From positions 14,069,834 to 14,133,833 of the forward strand of contig CATQJL010000001.1 of assembly GCA_958299035.1 (NCBI GenBank): DNA of 64,000 bases, in the 5' to 3' direction. The DNA comes from Cylicocyclus nassatus (taxonomy: Eukaryota; Nematoda; Chromadorea; Rhabditida; Strongylidae). The translations under genes were made by a program, and so were the position numbers. The notes beneath the pieces are model-generated. The model was given only the letters and a program-made list of their open reading frames with translations. It was not told the origin of the DNA and made no database searches. Shown here piece after piece: positions 25,952-38,180 of this stretch (within the stretch, counting starts at the first letter, position 1; each line of letters begins with the position of its first letter).

Positions 25952-26700
25952 AGTTAAAGGCAGTGGCACGGCAAATCCTCGACCTTTGGTTTTTTCGCTT
26001 ACCTGAGATAATTCGACGCGCTGATTGGAAACCCACTTTTTAGAGCGCGAAAATGGTGAAAACTAGCATTTTTCAAGCCCCCTCATTAATTTGAACAAAT
26101 GGAACGCTCCCCGCCATGGTTAGAGACGCAGAGTCGTTGTGGGACCCTCACGTTTATAGCACTGCGGCATGCCGTCTCTGATGGCGTGAGGGATTCGCGA
26201 GCTCTTCGAGTGCGTGTAAGAATGGCTCGCGCGCACGGGTTTAGGATTCTAGACAGGAGTTGCATGCTGTGCACTCGGACCTGCTCCATTCTCGTGTTTG
26301 GGGTGCAACAACCTTCCATATAAAAATTTCGAGGTGTTTGATTTTGCCGATCCACTGCTTTTAATGTCACCATCAAGGTAATTTCAAACATACGTAGACA
26401 TCTCCTACTCTGGAGCTGGAATATTAGTTAGCAGCTAGCCGCCCTACTCCCACAAGTTGAACCCTAATGTTCCCTCCACTAATCCGATCTGCACCAAAAC
26501 AGTGCGTACGCTGGATTAACTTGATATCGCAGTGAAGTCTTCGGGCGTGGACGGTTTTTGCCAATATATCAAAGGCTGCTGTTAAAAGAATGCGCGCTGG
26601 TTGACCTTCAAACCACTTAACTTTATAGAAATTGCAATGCTATTTATAAGGGCATAAAAGTGAAAATTGAAGAGCAAAAGGACTGCTGCTTTATTACACC
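25952..26700. other. Unassigned stretch
   Basis: Opposed open frames around 26.1-26.4 kb mirror each other in a locally GC-rich patch containing GAGACGCAGAG motifs like those of nearby MITEs. No gene is called. Confidence 0.4.
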
Positions 26701-26703
26701 TTA

Positions 26704-26906
26704 GGCCCCGGACAGACTTCACGCGATTTGATCGTCGCGACTAAATCGCGACGAGACAACTGTTACAACATCATTCCATGCCGACCAACTTGCATTTCGG
26801 TTGTGATACTTTTCCAGGCCGAAATTTTTGAATGTGAAATGAAAATGAATGGAAATGTCGGCAATTGAGTCGCGACGATCAAATCGCGTGAAGTCTGCCC
26901 GGGGCC
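26704..26906. mobile_element. 203-bp PIF/Harbinger-like MITE, copy B
   Basis: Same length, ends and interior as 14245-14447, flanked by the 3 bp duplication TTA (26701-26703 and 26907-26909). TTA fits the TWA preference of PIF/Harbinger. Only a handful of substitutions separate the two copies, so both are young insertions. Confidence 0.9.
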
Positions 26907-26909
26907 TTA

Positions 26910-28774
26910 TGCCGGTTACCGCCTATTCATTTAACAGAGTCGCCAATCTACGAGTAAAACCGTCCAAAAGAAGTATCTTGAGCAACACTCAAATGCGGAA
27001 AGACAGCTCTTGTTTGGGAGTTCTATTTTTGTGACCCCAGACTGCTTCCTATCTTGTCAGGTCAGCTAGAGCATGGTTACAGAATTCGCATTCTCTGCTC
27101 TTGGAAAACGAAGACATAGGAAAATGTAATTTTTTACAGTTTGCAAGGTGGGTGGTTGTTCCCAACATTAGATAATTGCCGAGAATAATCGAATCACATT
27201 GAAACGTTAAGATTTTGCCCTATCTTCTTTTCGAAAATGTTCGTCTCATGTAAAAAATTCTTTTTTTTTTCTCAACAATAGTTTATTTTCGTGTTGTATG
27301 AGGTCAGGTAGATATAATTAGTGCTTCGAAACCGAGTGGTCCATTGCTGTTGATGCGGTAGTTTGACCATATATGACACTTTCTGCAAAAATTTACACAT
27401 TAAAGAATTTTGACCACTAAATGATTTTAATACTTACTGAAAATGTTCCTCGGGGATGCTAATAGCTTTCTGAATTCACTATTAAACACAATGACGATTA
27501 GCCTAAAATCGTTTTTGCTTTTTTCGTTTAAGCAATATGTGAAGACTCACGCATCTGTGCAGTGCACCAGATTCCATGCCACTGTTGTGCAAGCAAAAAT
27601 TAGCCATCGATTTTGAACATGTAACGATAAGTAGAAATATGTGAATAACTCAATAGCGAATACGAGTCCTTGCAGAATAGCTTGTTTCAAAAAGTTGATT
27701 TCTTTTTTGCGACGGGAACTCTCTCCGCCTGGTTGGCGCAGCTAAATATATCATTTCAAAGTGGCACATAGACAGATAGATTAGTTTTGCTACCAGTGAC
27801 AAATCAAAGGAAGTGGGCTTTTTGAATTAGAAGTGTTTTAGTGCCGATGCCGCGGTTAGCCAGCTACAGAGTTGTGTGAGCAGTTTTTCCACCCGTTAAT
27901 AAATAATTTCGGAGAACGTCGCTGCAGCCATATCCCCATTTCTTGAGCATTAGAGGAGCACTTACGGGCTTTGGAAAGTATATCAGATTTTTTTTGTGAA
28001 TGTGGCTAACAGTACCGTTTGAAAAGTTTTTGTCTTCTCTACTCCACCCGCGCAAAACTTCCTGAGCAAACACTAACTGCCAACACTCTCATCCCATACA
28101 CCTTCGCCTTTCCTTCCTCGCTCTCAAACAAGATACTTTTTCTCGAAAACTTACTCACTTGCCCAATTTCCTCATCATAAATTCGGTTGTTAGCGCTACG
28201 TGTACTTACTTCTTTTCTTTTTCTTACCATTTTTCAAATTTGGTTGAATCATTAGAAAATCTTAAAAAAGCTCGTAAAAAGTTGTCCAATGAAAGCAGCA
28301 TGTGCGAAAACGCTGCTACACAATCATATTTTCTAAGCTTTATGTTTACAGGACCATTACACGATAATGCTGTATGCTGTAGTCTTTCGTAATCTTCCGG
28401 TACTAAAGAGCGATGGGTGATTTGCTCCATACTTCAAAAATATAAGTTGAATCCTGCTTTATTGAATGTTACTCAAAGCTAAAGAAAAGACAGGTAGGAA
28501 GAAAGTTATCAATGATTAAAAAATGTATACTTACTTTTAGGATTCCCTATTCATGAGATATTGTCATAGCAATTTTATTTAGTAGGCTGTCAAGTAATTT
28601 TTTAGCCGGCGAAGAAATTGGAATTGGCTACTTTTTGATGGATTTGGTGACCAGCGCACTGTGAAAGCGCGATTGCTTTTGCAATGAGCCTTACCTTAGC
28701 AGAGATAAGTATGTGAATCAATTCCAACTCGGGTCCCCTTTTTCTGACAGTTTGAATCTTAACTGTTCTTTCAG
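26910..28774. other. Long AT-rich stretch, nothing recognised
   Basis: No supported gene on either strand. Overlapping opposed frames around 28.0-28.4 kb show no family resemblance. Confidence 0.4.
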
Positions 28775-28977
28775 TTTTGGAAGGTCTTACAGCAACTAAA
28801 AGGAAGAGGCAACCCATACATCGCTCAGCTGATGCATACAGATTCGCTTTAGATCTATATGAAAACAATGCGCTTACTCCCAAAAAAAAAAACGCTTTTC
28901 AGACAATTTTGGAAAGTAAGGGAGCTACACACCCCGTAGAAAGCCACCCAGAAGCTCCAAGAGTCCTAATCACTTGA
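28775..28977 (+). CDS. Possible terminal exon of an unidentified protein
   Basis: A good acceptor (GTTCTTTCAG) precedes an open frame that runs to a TGA at 28975-28977. The translation includes ATKRKRQPIHRSADAYRFAL and then DLYENNALTPKKKNAF. It has several dibasic/tetrabasic sites (KRKR, KKK), as seen in secreted prohormones or nuclear proteins, but no family is recognised. No upstream exon was found. It could be chance; expression data would decide. Confidence 0.2.
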
Positions 28978-30091
28978 ATGAAGATTTGAATGTCGCATCG
29001 AGACTGAAGCGTTTGAAAAATTGACTCAAATGACTCTCACGCAATGAAAAATCTAAATCTTGTTCAATGTGTTTCGCAGGAAGAATTCGAAAAAAGTTAA
29101 ACTATGCTTACCATTCATTAGTTTGCAGGTATAGCGCCTCTTTTATCAGACGCTTTTATGACTGCTCCGTTTTTAGCAGTTTTGCATTCTCTAGCGCGCA
29201 ATATTGGTGATTACAAAGTCATTAGTGTACGAAATGATTGAAAAAATGGTGTCAAAAGTGAAGAAGAAACGACTGCACGAAAAGAGTGTCCCTAATTTTT
29301 TCTGAACCTGCAAATGCCAATGCAAATTTGGTAGTGCAATCACATAGGCTAATGAATGACGTTTATTGTAAGAATACACTACAAGACAAGCACGTCTTTT
29401 TGGTTCTTCACTATTTCATAGCATACTGTATGCAAGAAAAGTATCAATCTTTTATCTGTAGTTAGGATAATTCACCTGCTTTCTTGTCGTGCGTACTTTG
29501 ATAACGGTTATAAGATCAATTATTGCAATCAGTGTTGTAAGTATTACATCTTTGTAGAAATCAAGGTATTTAGAAATAAATTTGCATTGCTGAAAATTCT
29601 ATTTCAGTGTTTTATTTTATTCACACCTTTTTCATTTCACCTCTGTTACAGTAAATAAATACGCCCATATGCTCCCTTCATAAACGAGATCGCAATCATC
29701 TGAGAGGAAATAATCAAATGAAATACGAGAAGATTGTTTGAAAACTGACTGTAACCATAGGAGATCAAACATCTTGTTATAGATACGAACCAACAAATAA
29801 CAATGAGGATTTTGGTACGGTTGCGACTATAAGGCAGTACTATTAGAACAAGAATGCCTCTCATGACCAAAACTAATTTCCACCTACCTAAAGTATCTAT
29901 CGTATTTCCAAGGTAGACATATAGCGCACATCCTGTTGAGCGCAATAAACAAATGAGAAAATATGCATATATCATAACACATTAGTAAAACCATGCCAAA
30001 GCGATGTGAGATCCCTTTTAAGACTTCGTTGCTGCTGAGAAATCAGTGCTCAATAAGATGAGGAGAAAGTTACGATAAGACTAAAACTTAC
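28978..30091. other. Unassigned stretch with a membrane-like open frame
   Basis: On the minus strand about 29646-29975 an open frame of 109 codons is strongly hydrophobic and contains NTIDTLGRWKLVLV, which resembles a major-facilitator loop motif, and CWFV...YGYSQFS. The order of these features does not match a transporter topology I know, so I do not call it a gene. Confidence 0.3.
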
Positions 30092-30252
30092 AAAAACACC
30101 ATGGGAGAAAAATAAAATGCAAATATGGCGCAGAATGCTATCTCAGCCGTTGATTGACTTGTCATGAGTAATCCAAATGAGTTCCGCATCGATAGAATTC
30201 TTTGTGAAGTTGTGGCAACGATCACATTTGCTATTGTGCCAATAAAGGCAAT
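30092..30252 (-). pseudogene. Orphan exon of a second srx-family receptor
   Basis: On the minus strand an exon begins after TTTTACAG and ends before GTAAGT. It is 161 bp, the same length and phase as the first recognised exon of the srx gene at 8295-8455. It encodes IAFIGTIANVIVATTSQR and NSFGLLMTSQSTAEIAFCAI, then the FAFYFSPMVF stretch. The neighbouring exons expected toward lower coordinates (helix 3 with the NRMCA motif) were not found, so this is probably a gene fragment. The similarity to 8295-8455 covers the whole exon. Confidence 0.7.
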
Positions 30253-32049
30253 CTGTAAAATATGCTTTGTTGAAAACACCATAGATTTCGAATCTGCAGC
30301 TTATGGCTTTGCTTATAAAATTTTCAAAAAGACCACACCATTAATTTTCAATTGCCACTTACCTTTCATGTGTGCAATATATCCCCTATTTATCTCTCAG
30401 CGACATATTGTGAAGATTAGCAGCACACAAAGGGTAAATATAAGTGCAGTCTATGCAGTAGTCAAAACAAGAGCGATTTATATGCAGAAGTGGTTTTTTC
30501 GGAGGGCTAGGGTAGAGCAGGTTTGATTTGTACTAAGGGTGTATCGTTATCAAGTCTTTGTTGCTACAAGTTCATGGTCACTGGTTCGAAACAATGTAGC
30601 CTTATTTGCCCTCTCGAGTGAAACTACAACTTATTTTAAAAGACACGGGATTCTTTCGCTTTTCGGCTCTCACATTTTGTGCCAGCGATATCGCGACAAT
30701 GATGAGGATCAAAAGAATGAGTTGGTAAGCTATTCAGAATAAGGACAAGTTTCAATAATGACTTGATAATCTGTTAAGCGGTAGCAAACTTTGCAAGGTT
30801 TATGAATCAGAGCTAGCAAAAAACGTGTCAAAAAAGATTGATCAAAATATTATTACATTAAGAGTAACATTTTTTTCTGTGTAAATGATGATCTTTCTCT
30901 GATTTAGATTCAAGCAAGCCGTGAACTCTGGGACGATGCAAGAATTTCAACTTCAAAAGCAGAAGTGGTAGTGAATTGGCCAAGACCAGCATAGAATGTG
31001 ATTGTGTTTAACCATGGTTACATCATCATTCAGTAACCATGATCATCTTTTAGCGGACTCTCAGTTTAATCGGTCATACAAGATATGGAAACAAGCGAGT
31101 GACCTTCCAGCTCGAAGTTGAAAGTAATCAGAAAGTTAACATCACTGTTTCTTTATCCCATAGAGTGATAAAATAGCAACTGATCGTATGTGACGCAATA
31201 TAAAACCATCCCATTAAAAGAGTATCCTCGACCACTTTCTTATTTTAGACTGTCATGTGATTATTTCAAACTTAAAGATCAGTGTGGGAGATCAATCTAA
31301 AAGATACTATGAGGAAGCTACCTTGATAACAGCAGAAGGCTACGGGGAAATGCGATGGTAGAGACCGAATTGCAAGTTTGGTAAAATGCAATGAGGGCGC
31401 ACAAGTGTAAGAATGATTGAAGGATCAAAGCCCTGTCAATGACATCGCTGTGTTGGTTGTAGAATTAGGTTAAAACCTGAACACCTTCATGTAACATTAG
31501 AATACTTTGTTTCTTCAACGAGAAAATGATGTAGAGCTCTGTACACTTAATTGCAAAAGTACCAGAATTTAGGCTCAGCAGCATTCGCTGCTTTTTGATC
31601 ATTCAATTGAAATATGTTGAAAAACTCACGGCAAAAATGACCACGGCGGCTACCTGATAGTCCTGCACAACAAAAAAAGCGTGCTCCATTACCGTGAGCT
31701 AAACCTAAAGAGAATGAAGCGCAAATCATTCAGTGTGTGTATTCTGTAGATTTACAACGCAATCGTTCTGCTTTTCCGTCTAGACATTTGATAATTATTT
31801 CACAATCGAAGGAAGAAAACAGAGAAGTTACGGAAGCAGCGAATTGCACAATGATACAGGATATTGCTTATATTGTTCAAGGATGGCTACAGAAGAGTTT
31901 GTTTTTGCGTAAGACAATCTATGTGACGTACACACCATCTCGTCCTCCATAAATGTGGATGAAACCAAGTAGTAACTCTGGGAAGAATCAGTTGCCATAT
32001 ATGTATTGTATACATCACTAATGTGCTGACCATAAAACACCACTCAGAA
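30253..32049. other. Unassigned AT-rich stretch
   Basis: No supported gene. Open frames are short, opposed and without family resemblance. Confidence 0.4.
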
Positions 32050-32612
32050 TCATCATTAGAAACAAAATCATCATAATTCATATTTTCGAACGCGTTCCGG
32101 GCTGTATCCGGAAAAATCGAAATTAGAAATTTCGATTACGTAAACCCTCATTCGCTTTTTAAAATTAGTGTTGAATCATAATACCACTTTGGAAGTTTTA
32201 GATTCCGAAGATTTATTGGTGTTTGATGCGGATGTGGCTGACGTAAGCCTGTAAAATTCGATGGTTCTAATAATAAATCATTTGAGAGATTATGGCGAGA
32301 TATAAAAACGAGAAAAAAAAGTTAAGCCATATCCTATGAGGTTTGCTCTATCGAATCGTTACTTGGACTTCTTCGGAGGGTTGATTTAAAAATTTAGAAA
32401 AATTAGGAAACTTGAGCATCTCAAAAACATGGAACGCAGACTTTCATAATTTTTTTGAAAGCTTATTGAATATGCTTTAATAGTTTGATAATCATCAGAA
32501 AGAGGATGAAATGCTGCGTCGAATGCTACTAAGGTTTCTTGAAAATCTTTGTTTTACCACATGTAGCGTCCGCTTGAAAAAAGCGAAATTACTTTCGGGA
32601 TGACCTTATTAA
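32050..32612. mobile_element. Truncated mariner-like non-autonomous element
   Basis: The right end, AGCGAAATTACTTTCGGGAT followed by GACCTTA, is a degraded version of the TTAGGTCGTTCCGAAAGTAA mariner end seen at 53647, 54684 and 58294. The body (TTCCGGGCTGTATCCGGAA, GATTCCGAAGATTTATTGG) matches 55.19-55.33 kb. The left end is missing. Confidence 0.65.
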
Positions 32613-33970
32613 ATACGCCTTTCTATAATTCCTTTTTTGCTCGCACTTCTCGCTGGATGCAAAAACTACCTGATACACTTCTTTCGACGCCCAACTCAAA
32701 AACATTTAGAAATAAACTTTTGAAATGTGATCTTATGAGTCTATTAGGAATTAATGAATCAGAATACTTTTAAAATCTACCTAGGCTTTTTCTCTTTATA
32801 ATTTCAGTGTCACTTCTGCTTTTAATTAGAAAAGAAATACCATTCTACTCTACTTGCCAGGGAGTTTATATGCTATTCGTTTATCTTGTCTTTCTCACTT
32901 TCAGAATTTATGGCTTCCTCTCAAACTTAGAAATCGAACGATTATATGGCTCATTGCTTTGTACAGCAAGATTGTCTGGCATCTATTTTCAATACATTTC
33001 TATAAATTCTCTCAAATAGACTACTGTTCTGAATTTTGCTGTTCAAAATACTCTATTTATCCCATGCTAATTTCTTGACTAGAAATAACTTAGATTATAC
33101 AGTAATATGAAACTTTTATTATTTATCTTGAGCTTTCTATTTCACGTCGTTGCAAATCTCTCGCCGAATCAAAATCAGTATTTGAATATTTACGTGAACT
33201 ACCAGATCTTATACCCACTCGTTCTACTTTTTCATCAAGTATTCGCATCTTTAGACTATTGAAAGCTTTTATCTTGCATGTGTTACATTCATATGCTCAA
33301 ACACGGAGAAAGTGGAGGTAGTGTAATGGTCGCCTAGGTACGAGTGGAGTTGCCATATCGCCTAGGTACTACCACCAAAGCGTGCCACTCGAAAGTGATC
33401 TGTTACCCGCATTAGGGCATCCCATCATGCTCCGTTATTTTGGGCACACATCCTACTACCTATTCTTCATGCTTGCGATCGAAGCTTTAAATAATGTTCT
33501 AGAGAATCTTTTTGAAAGATGCATAAACTTTGGATGCCACCACACTACTTCCTAAATTGATTTACTATATCCGGAACTTTTCAACCCTGTTATTATGATC
33601 CTTACGCAGAAGATTTAGCGATGTGAAAATGAGAGCAAATCCTTTGTGCGTGCTGCGTGCTGGCAATGCAGGTGTCTGCTTTGATAGAGGTGTTCTGGCT
33701 GGGTACTGGGTACGCGCAGCTGCCGAGAACTGTAGAGGTTGGCTGGGCCTGAACCTCTGTGGGATTTTTTCTTGCTGAGTGCAAGAAAATTAGTCATTAG
33801 TAAGCTAGCAATGGAGCGCTTAGCTTCTTCTAGTTGGTTAGCAAGCGTGCCGATGGGCTTGAACGCTGTGCTGACTGGTTAGGTTTGGATCCTGCCCAGT
33901 GCGAGTTTGAGGAGACCTTGTAATTTGATAGTTTTTGAGTGAACTATTAAAGTTGTACCAACTCTTTTTT
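32613..33970. other. Unassigned stretch
   Basis: No supported gene. A hydrophobic frame near 32.8-33.0 kb has no recognisable family and is probably an AT-rich artefact. Confidence 0.4.
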
Positions 33971-34265
33971 CTTTACTAACCCCTGGTCGTCTTACTAGAA
34001 GAGGTCACAGAAGAGTTCAACTTCAGTGGTAAGGTCTTCAGCTGGAGCTTTTACTACTTTCTGGTCGTCTTACGAAAAGAAAGCTCAGAAAGGTTCATTT
34101 AACCAGTGGTTTCCTCAGCTGAAGCTTTTACTACCTTCTGGTTGTCTTACGAAAAGAGAGCTCAGAAGGGTTCAATTGACCGGTAAAATTTCTTCGGTTG
34201 ACGCTTTTACTACCTTCTGGTCGTCTCATGAAGAGAGAGCTCAGAAGGGTTCAATTAATTAGTGG
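33971..34265 (+). repeat. Tandem repeat, about 78-bp unit, roughly four copies
   Basis: Units are marked by CTTTTACTACTTTCTGGTCG, TCTTACGAAAAGA and AGCTCAGAAGGGTTCA. They recur near 33972, 34050, 34127 and 34206, and similarity falls off at both edges. The reading frame stays open through most units, but there is no other sign of coding. Confidence 0.8.
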
Positions 34266-34770
34266 AGTGTCTGCCACGCGGGAATTTACCAGCTTTCTGA
34301 GTAGCAAACGCCAGAAAGTGAACCGTAGGCCAAATGCACCAATTTGGTACACACCAAGCTAGTACCACTATGTTATATAACTGTTTATTGGATAGTAGCG
34401 GAGCAGCTGCTGACTATCAACAATGAATATGCGGAACAGCCGCTGACGATAGTGGTATTAATCGAACCAACACCAGAACCAAGCATTCAGTCCCTTTTAT
34501 GCCACTGATTTGGGCGTGGATAACCTAAATGCTCACTTTTGGTAAACAACAATATCATAGAGTATGAAGGATTGCCTACATGAAATTAAACGCCGCCAAG
34601 TAGACTATCAAGCACAGTGGAGGGGTGTCCTGGCGGCTTAAGCGGTCAGTGAACAGTAACGTTTGTCAACGACATGCTATTGGATAATATAACATACATG
34701 ATAGATCTACATTGGTAAAGGTTGTAGATTATTGGGATAATCTATGACACACATAGATCCACACAACAGT
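34266..34770. other. Unassigned stretch
   Basis: Nothing recognised between the tandem repeat and the palindromic element. Confidence 0.4.
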
Positions 34771-34908
34771 TATAAGCTCCTGCAGGACGAAGGCGGTCGG
34801 TTCGATGTGCGACGTGGCTGTGACGCGGCTGTGACGCGGCTGTGACGCAGCAGTGTCGCAGCCGCGTTGCACATCGAGCCGACCGCCTTCGTCTTGCAGG
34901 AGCTTATA
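34771..34908. repeat. 138-bp palindromic element with a reiterated loop
   Basis: TATAAGCTCCTGCAGGACGA at the left is mirrored by the right end ...TGCAGGAGCTTATA. The arms continue through AGGCGGTCGGTTCGATGTGC. The loop holds three head-to-tail GCGGCTGTGAC units. GGTTCGA here could mimic a tRNA B box but no tRNA fold is present. Confidence 0.8.
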
Positions 34909-35059
34909 CAGTGAATTTACGGTATGCAAGTAGGAACTTGGAGCTCGCGCAAAAGCGTTTTATAAAGCGGAGTGAACGGGGTATTCGATACTGATTACAA
35001 TCAGTAGTCGGTAATGCACAAGAGAGCAGTGAAATTACGGCGATTACAAATATTCCGTC

Positions 35060-35934
35060 CAAGGCTCGGCACGCGTTGGTTTGGGGCACTTTTGGGCCCC
35101 GTGACTTCGCCCCCCCCCCTCGTGACTTCGCAAAATTTACGAAGTCCCATTCGACGTAAAAATTAGTAGGGAAACCCTTATTCAATCAACGTAACGATAA
35201 AAAGCGAAAAAGGCGCATTTTGAGGTAATACAAAAAATAATAAAGAATACAAAAAAGGCAAAAAAACATTCTGAGTTGATTTAAGGCTCTGTCATTAGTA
35301 CAGTACAATTTTAATGCTCAGAATGTCGAAAGCCTCCTAGGCCAACCAAATCTGTGGCCTCAACAGTTTGACTAGGCATTTTTCGCAGCCTAGTTCAAAG
35401 GACACCGCATGTGATTGGAGCGCGATATCTATCATTGCGTAGGTTTACATTATTTTTGGCTCATAAAAAGAGGAGAGGCAATGGTTTGATTCGCTCTCTT
35501 CGCCATATGACAAATTTCTGAGCGTTTTAATCGACCAAATCAAAAGGTCGACAAATTATGTGATCTCCGATATCTATGCTCTAAACCAACCCAGTTGGTT
35601 TAATGTTGGTCTGGAAACCAACAGATTCGCGAACGGGTATTAGGAGAAATAAATCTCTGAAACTTTTTACATAATATAGTTTGGATTAATATTGTCTACA
35701 TAGATCCCAAATTTGGTGCCATTTGATTGTTTTTGCGCTTTGAACAAGCCATTTCTTGCTTGGGTTTTGCGTTTGAAATTCGCGCGCTTGCGAATGTTCA
35801 ACTCGTGAAAACTGACATGTTTGTCGTTTTCTTTTTCGGCGCTTCACCCAAGAACTCATAAAAATGATAACTCCGTTGCTTTTAACCTCAAAACGAAATC
35901 CAGCTTGACCCCAGACCACCTGTGCCGGGGTCTA
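35060..35934. mobile_element. hAT-like non-autonomous element, 875 bp, 8 bp target duplication ATTCCGTC
   Basis: The left end CAAGGCTCGGCACGCGTTGG and right end ACCTGTGCCGGGGTCTA are degenerate forms of the family ends. They lie between identical octamers ATTCCGTC at 35052-35059 and 35935-35942. Internally it keeps AAATTTGGTGCCATTTGATT and CGAAATCCAGCTTGACCCC, as in 60604-61322. No transposase frame. Confidence 0.8.
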
Positions 35935-36429
35935 ATTCCGTCCATTCAACAGTTTGAAACCCGATGGTATATAGTAACTACGAAAAATCTCGTAGGCAAA
36001 ATTCTGAGTTGATTTGAGATTTGAATTTTTTAATTAGAATGCCACTCCTGGCTCCTCTCAGGAAGTAAGGAACTGCACCACGACAGCGTGATGATGTGTC
36101 TTGTAGTTCCTATGCATTCCTCCCCCTCCCCCCCCCCTCCGTAATTGGATTTTAGCCGATTAGCCGTGAGGCTAATATGGCGCCCTAACTAGCGGATAGG
36201 GGCTGATCGCCGACCAAAAGCGACCCCGCCTCTGCTCCGATAAGTAAGCGGAGCCGGGGGGCGGACTCCCTGCCTCCATCAAAACCTTGCATCCCTATTT
36301 CTCGGGTAGACGTGGGAGAGGCGGGCTCGGAATCGTCTCTAACAAATAAGCTCCGACCGTTCCTCGCGAGAGTTTTGAGCCCAACAAGCTGCTCCCGCGA
36401 GTAATTCAATCGTTGAACCTAAGATAAAA

Positions 36430-36739
36430 TGGAAAGATTCCTTAATCTTGGAAGAGCCACTGGTAAGGCAGCGCCAGTGGGGACAAGGTTTGGCCGATCT
36501 AGGCTGCCGAAAACGAGACGGACAATGATGACGATCTGCGCTTACAACGCACGAACCCTTGCATTGGACGCATCCATCAAGGATCCTTCGATGTAAGCAA
36601 AAGATCAAGTACGACGTCATCGAACTGAATGAGACAGGGAGACACCACCCGCTGAACGCCACATTTGAAGCTGGAGAAGAACTGTTTTTAGGAACATGCT
36701 ACAGCAAGGAAATCGGCGGTACAGGAGTCCTTGTCAATA
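36430..36739 (+). pseudogene. RTE-type LINE: endonuclease domain, N-terminal part
   Basis: Frames read MTICAYNARTLA, then KKIKYDVIELNETGRHHPLN, then EAGEELFLGTCYS and GTGVLVN. This is the start of the apurinic endonuclease domain of RTE-type non-LTR retrotransposons, often mis-annotated as craniofacial development protein 2. The frame breaks once between the first two segments. The domain stops abruptly at the TTGTCAATA target site and resumes at 43366, after a 6.6 kb insertion. Confidence 0.85.
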
Positions 36740-38180
36740 TAGTAAGAACCGAATATTCGTGTTCGAATGATTTATTCAAAATATTCGACTATTCGAATAT
36801 TTTGAATAGTCGAATATTCGAGAATGTCCAATTATACGACTATTTGAGTAGTCGAATAAATGAAAAAGGCCTGTTTTCGAATAATTCGTTTATTTGACAA
36901 TTTGGAAAAATGAGTTATTCGACTATTCGTTTATTCGAGGAGTTTTGAAAGGCAACTATTCGAGTATTCGAATATTCGAGCCAACTTGAAAGACAGCTGT
37001 TAGAATATTCGAATATCAAAAAAAAAATTCGAACATGCGATGTCAAAAGGAAACTTCAGCTGTTTTACATTGAGTGCATGTATGTTCCCGATCGGACTCA
37101 AACAGATGAACAGGGCCCGGCACGAGCTTGTCAAATGACAAGCTGGAAATCGTTTTCGGCTTAGGGGAAATCGTTTTTGCGGAGTCCGGGGCGGATCCCC
37201 GGGAAAAAAATTGGTAGTGCACTTCTCTGCTTATTTTAACATGTTATGTGCCTCACGAAGACTGGAGTTCGCGAGCGTCAAACCGCGCCGTCGCTAATTG
37301 CCGCACGCGATACGTCGCTCAAACGAGCTATTTGTAACGGCATACATGACTAGTTCTCAATGTACGCGTCACGGTATGACACCAGATTTTGTAGGCGAAC
37401 GGAGAGAGGCTAGTGGAAACAAAGTATGAAAAATTGTGAAACTTATGTGAACGGGACGAGTAATAAGCATTTTTCCCAAAGATTGGTAAAATGAAGTTGT
37501 AAATTGCAAAATTGGTAAATGAAGTTGTAAATTCAAATGGCTCGTTTGCAACGCGCAGATGACGATATGGTATGAAACTTGGTACGCACGTGGACACATG
37601 CCTGTAGGAGCTAACTTAGGAGTTTCATTGAAAAATTATGTGACTGAAGGTTGTGGCAAAGTTTTTTCTGAAAATTTCCCGCTACCAAAGAAATGGAAAA
37701 ATGGCTCGTTTGCAACGCAGAGGCGACGAAATCGCGCGGGATTCGGTGTGTATATGCGCAGTAGGACTAAGTAACAAAGTATGAAAGATTATGAAAAACT
37801 TATGTGAATGAAGAGTTTCCCCAACTTATTTCCAAATTAGCTTGTCATTTGACAAGCTAATGACAAGCTGAGCTTGTCAAAACTCTCAATTCACATAATT
37901 TTTTCAAAATTTTTACATAAATCTACTCTACATCCAAACAATAGTATATATTGAAATTTCGGTTTCAAACCCCCTCCTCTTCCCATTGCTAGAGGCAAAA
38001 ATAGCCTCAGCACCCCCGTTTCCTAAGGAGAAATGCGCGTTCCAAGCGATAAAGACGTATCGCTGAGTCCTTTAATCGGCGTTTGGTGTGTCGAGTGTTG
38101 CCCACTTTTCTTTTTCTGTGATTTGATGGTCTTTCTGTTTTCATCCATTTCACTATGTTTCTGAAGAAAATTCCGTGTAG

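Noticed and set aside
29646..29975. Possible major-facilitator transporter exon on the minus strand
   Set aside because: It has a loop-like motif (DTLGRWKLVLV) and a helix-7-like motif, but in an order and spacing that do not fit the fold. Kept only as a remark in the spacer entry.
33300..33420. tRNA-like GTGTAATGGTCGCCTAGGTA sequence
   Set aside because: The A-box-like string is followed by an inverted CGCCTAGGTAC repeat, not by a D/anticodon/T arm arrangement.
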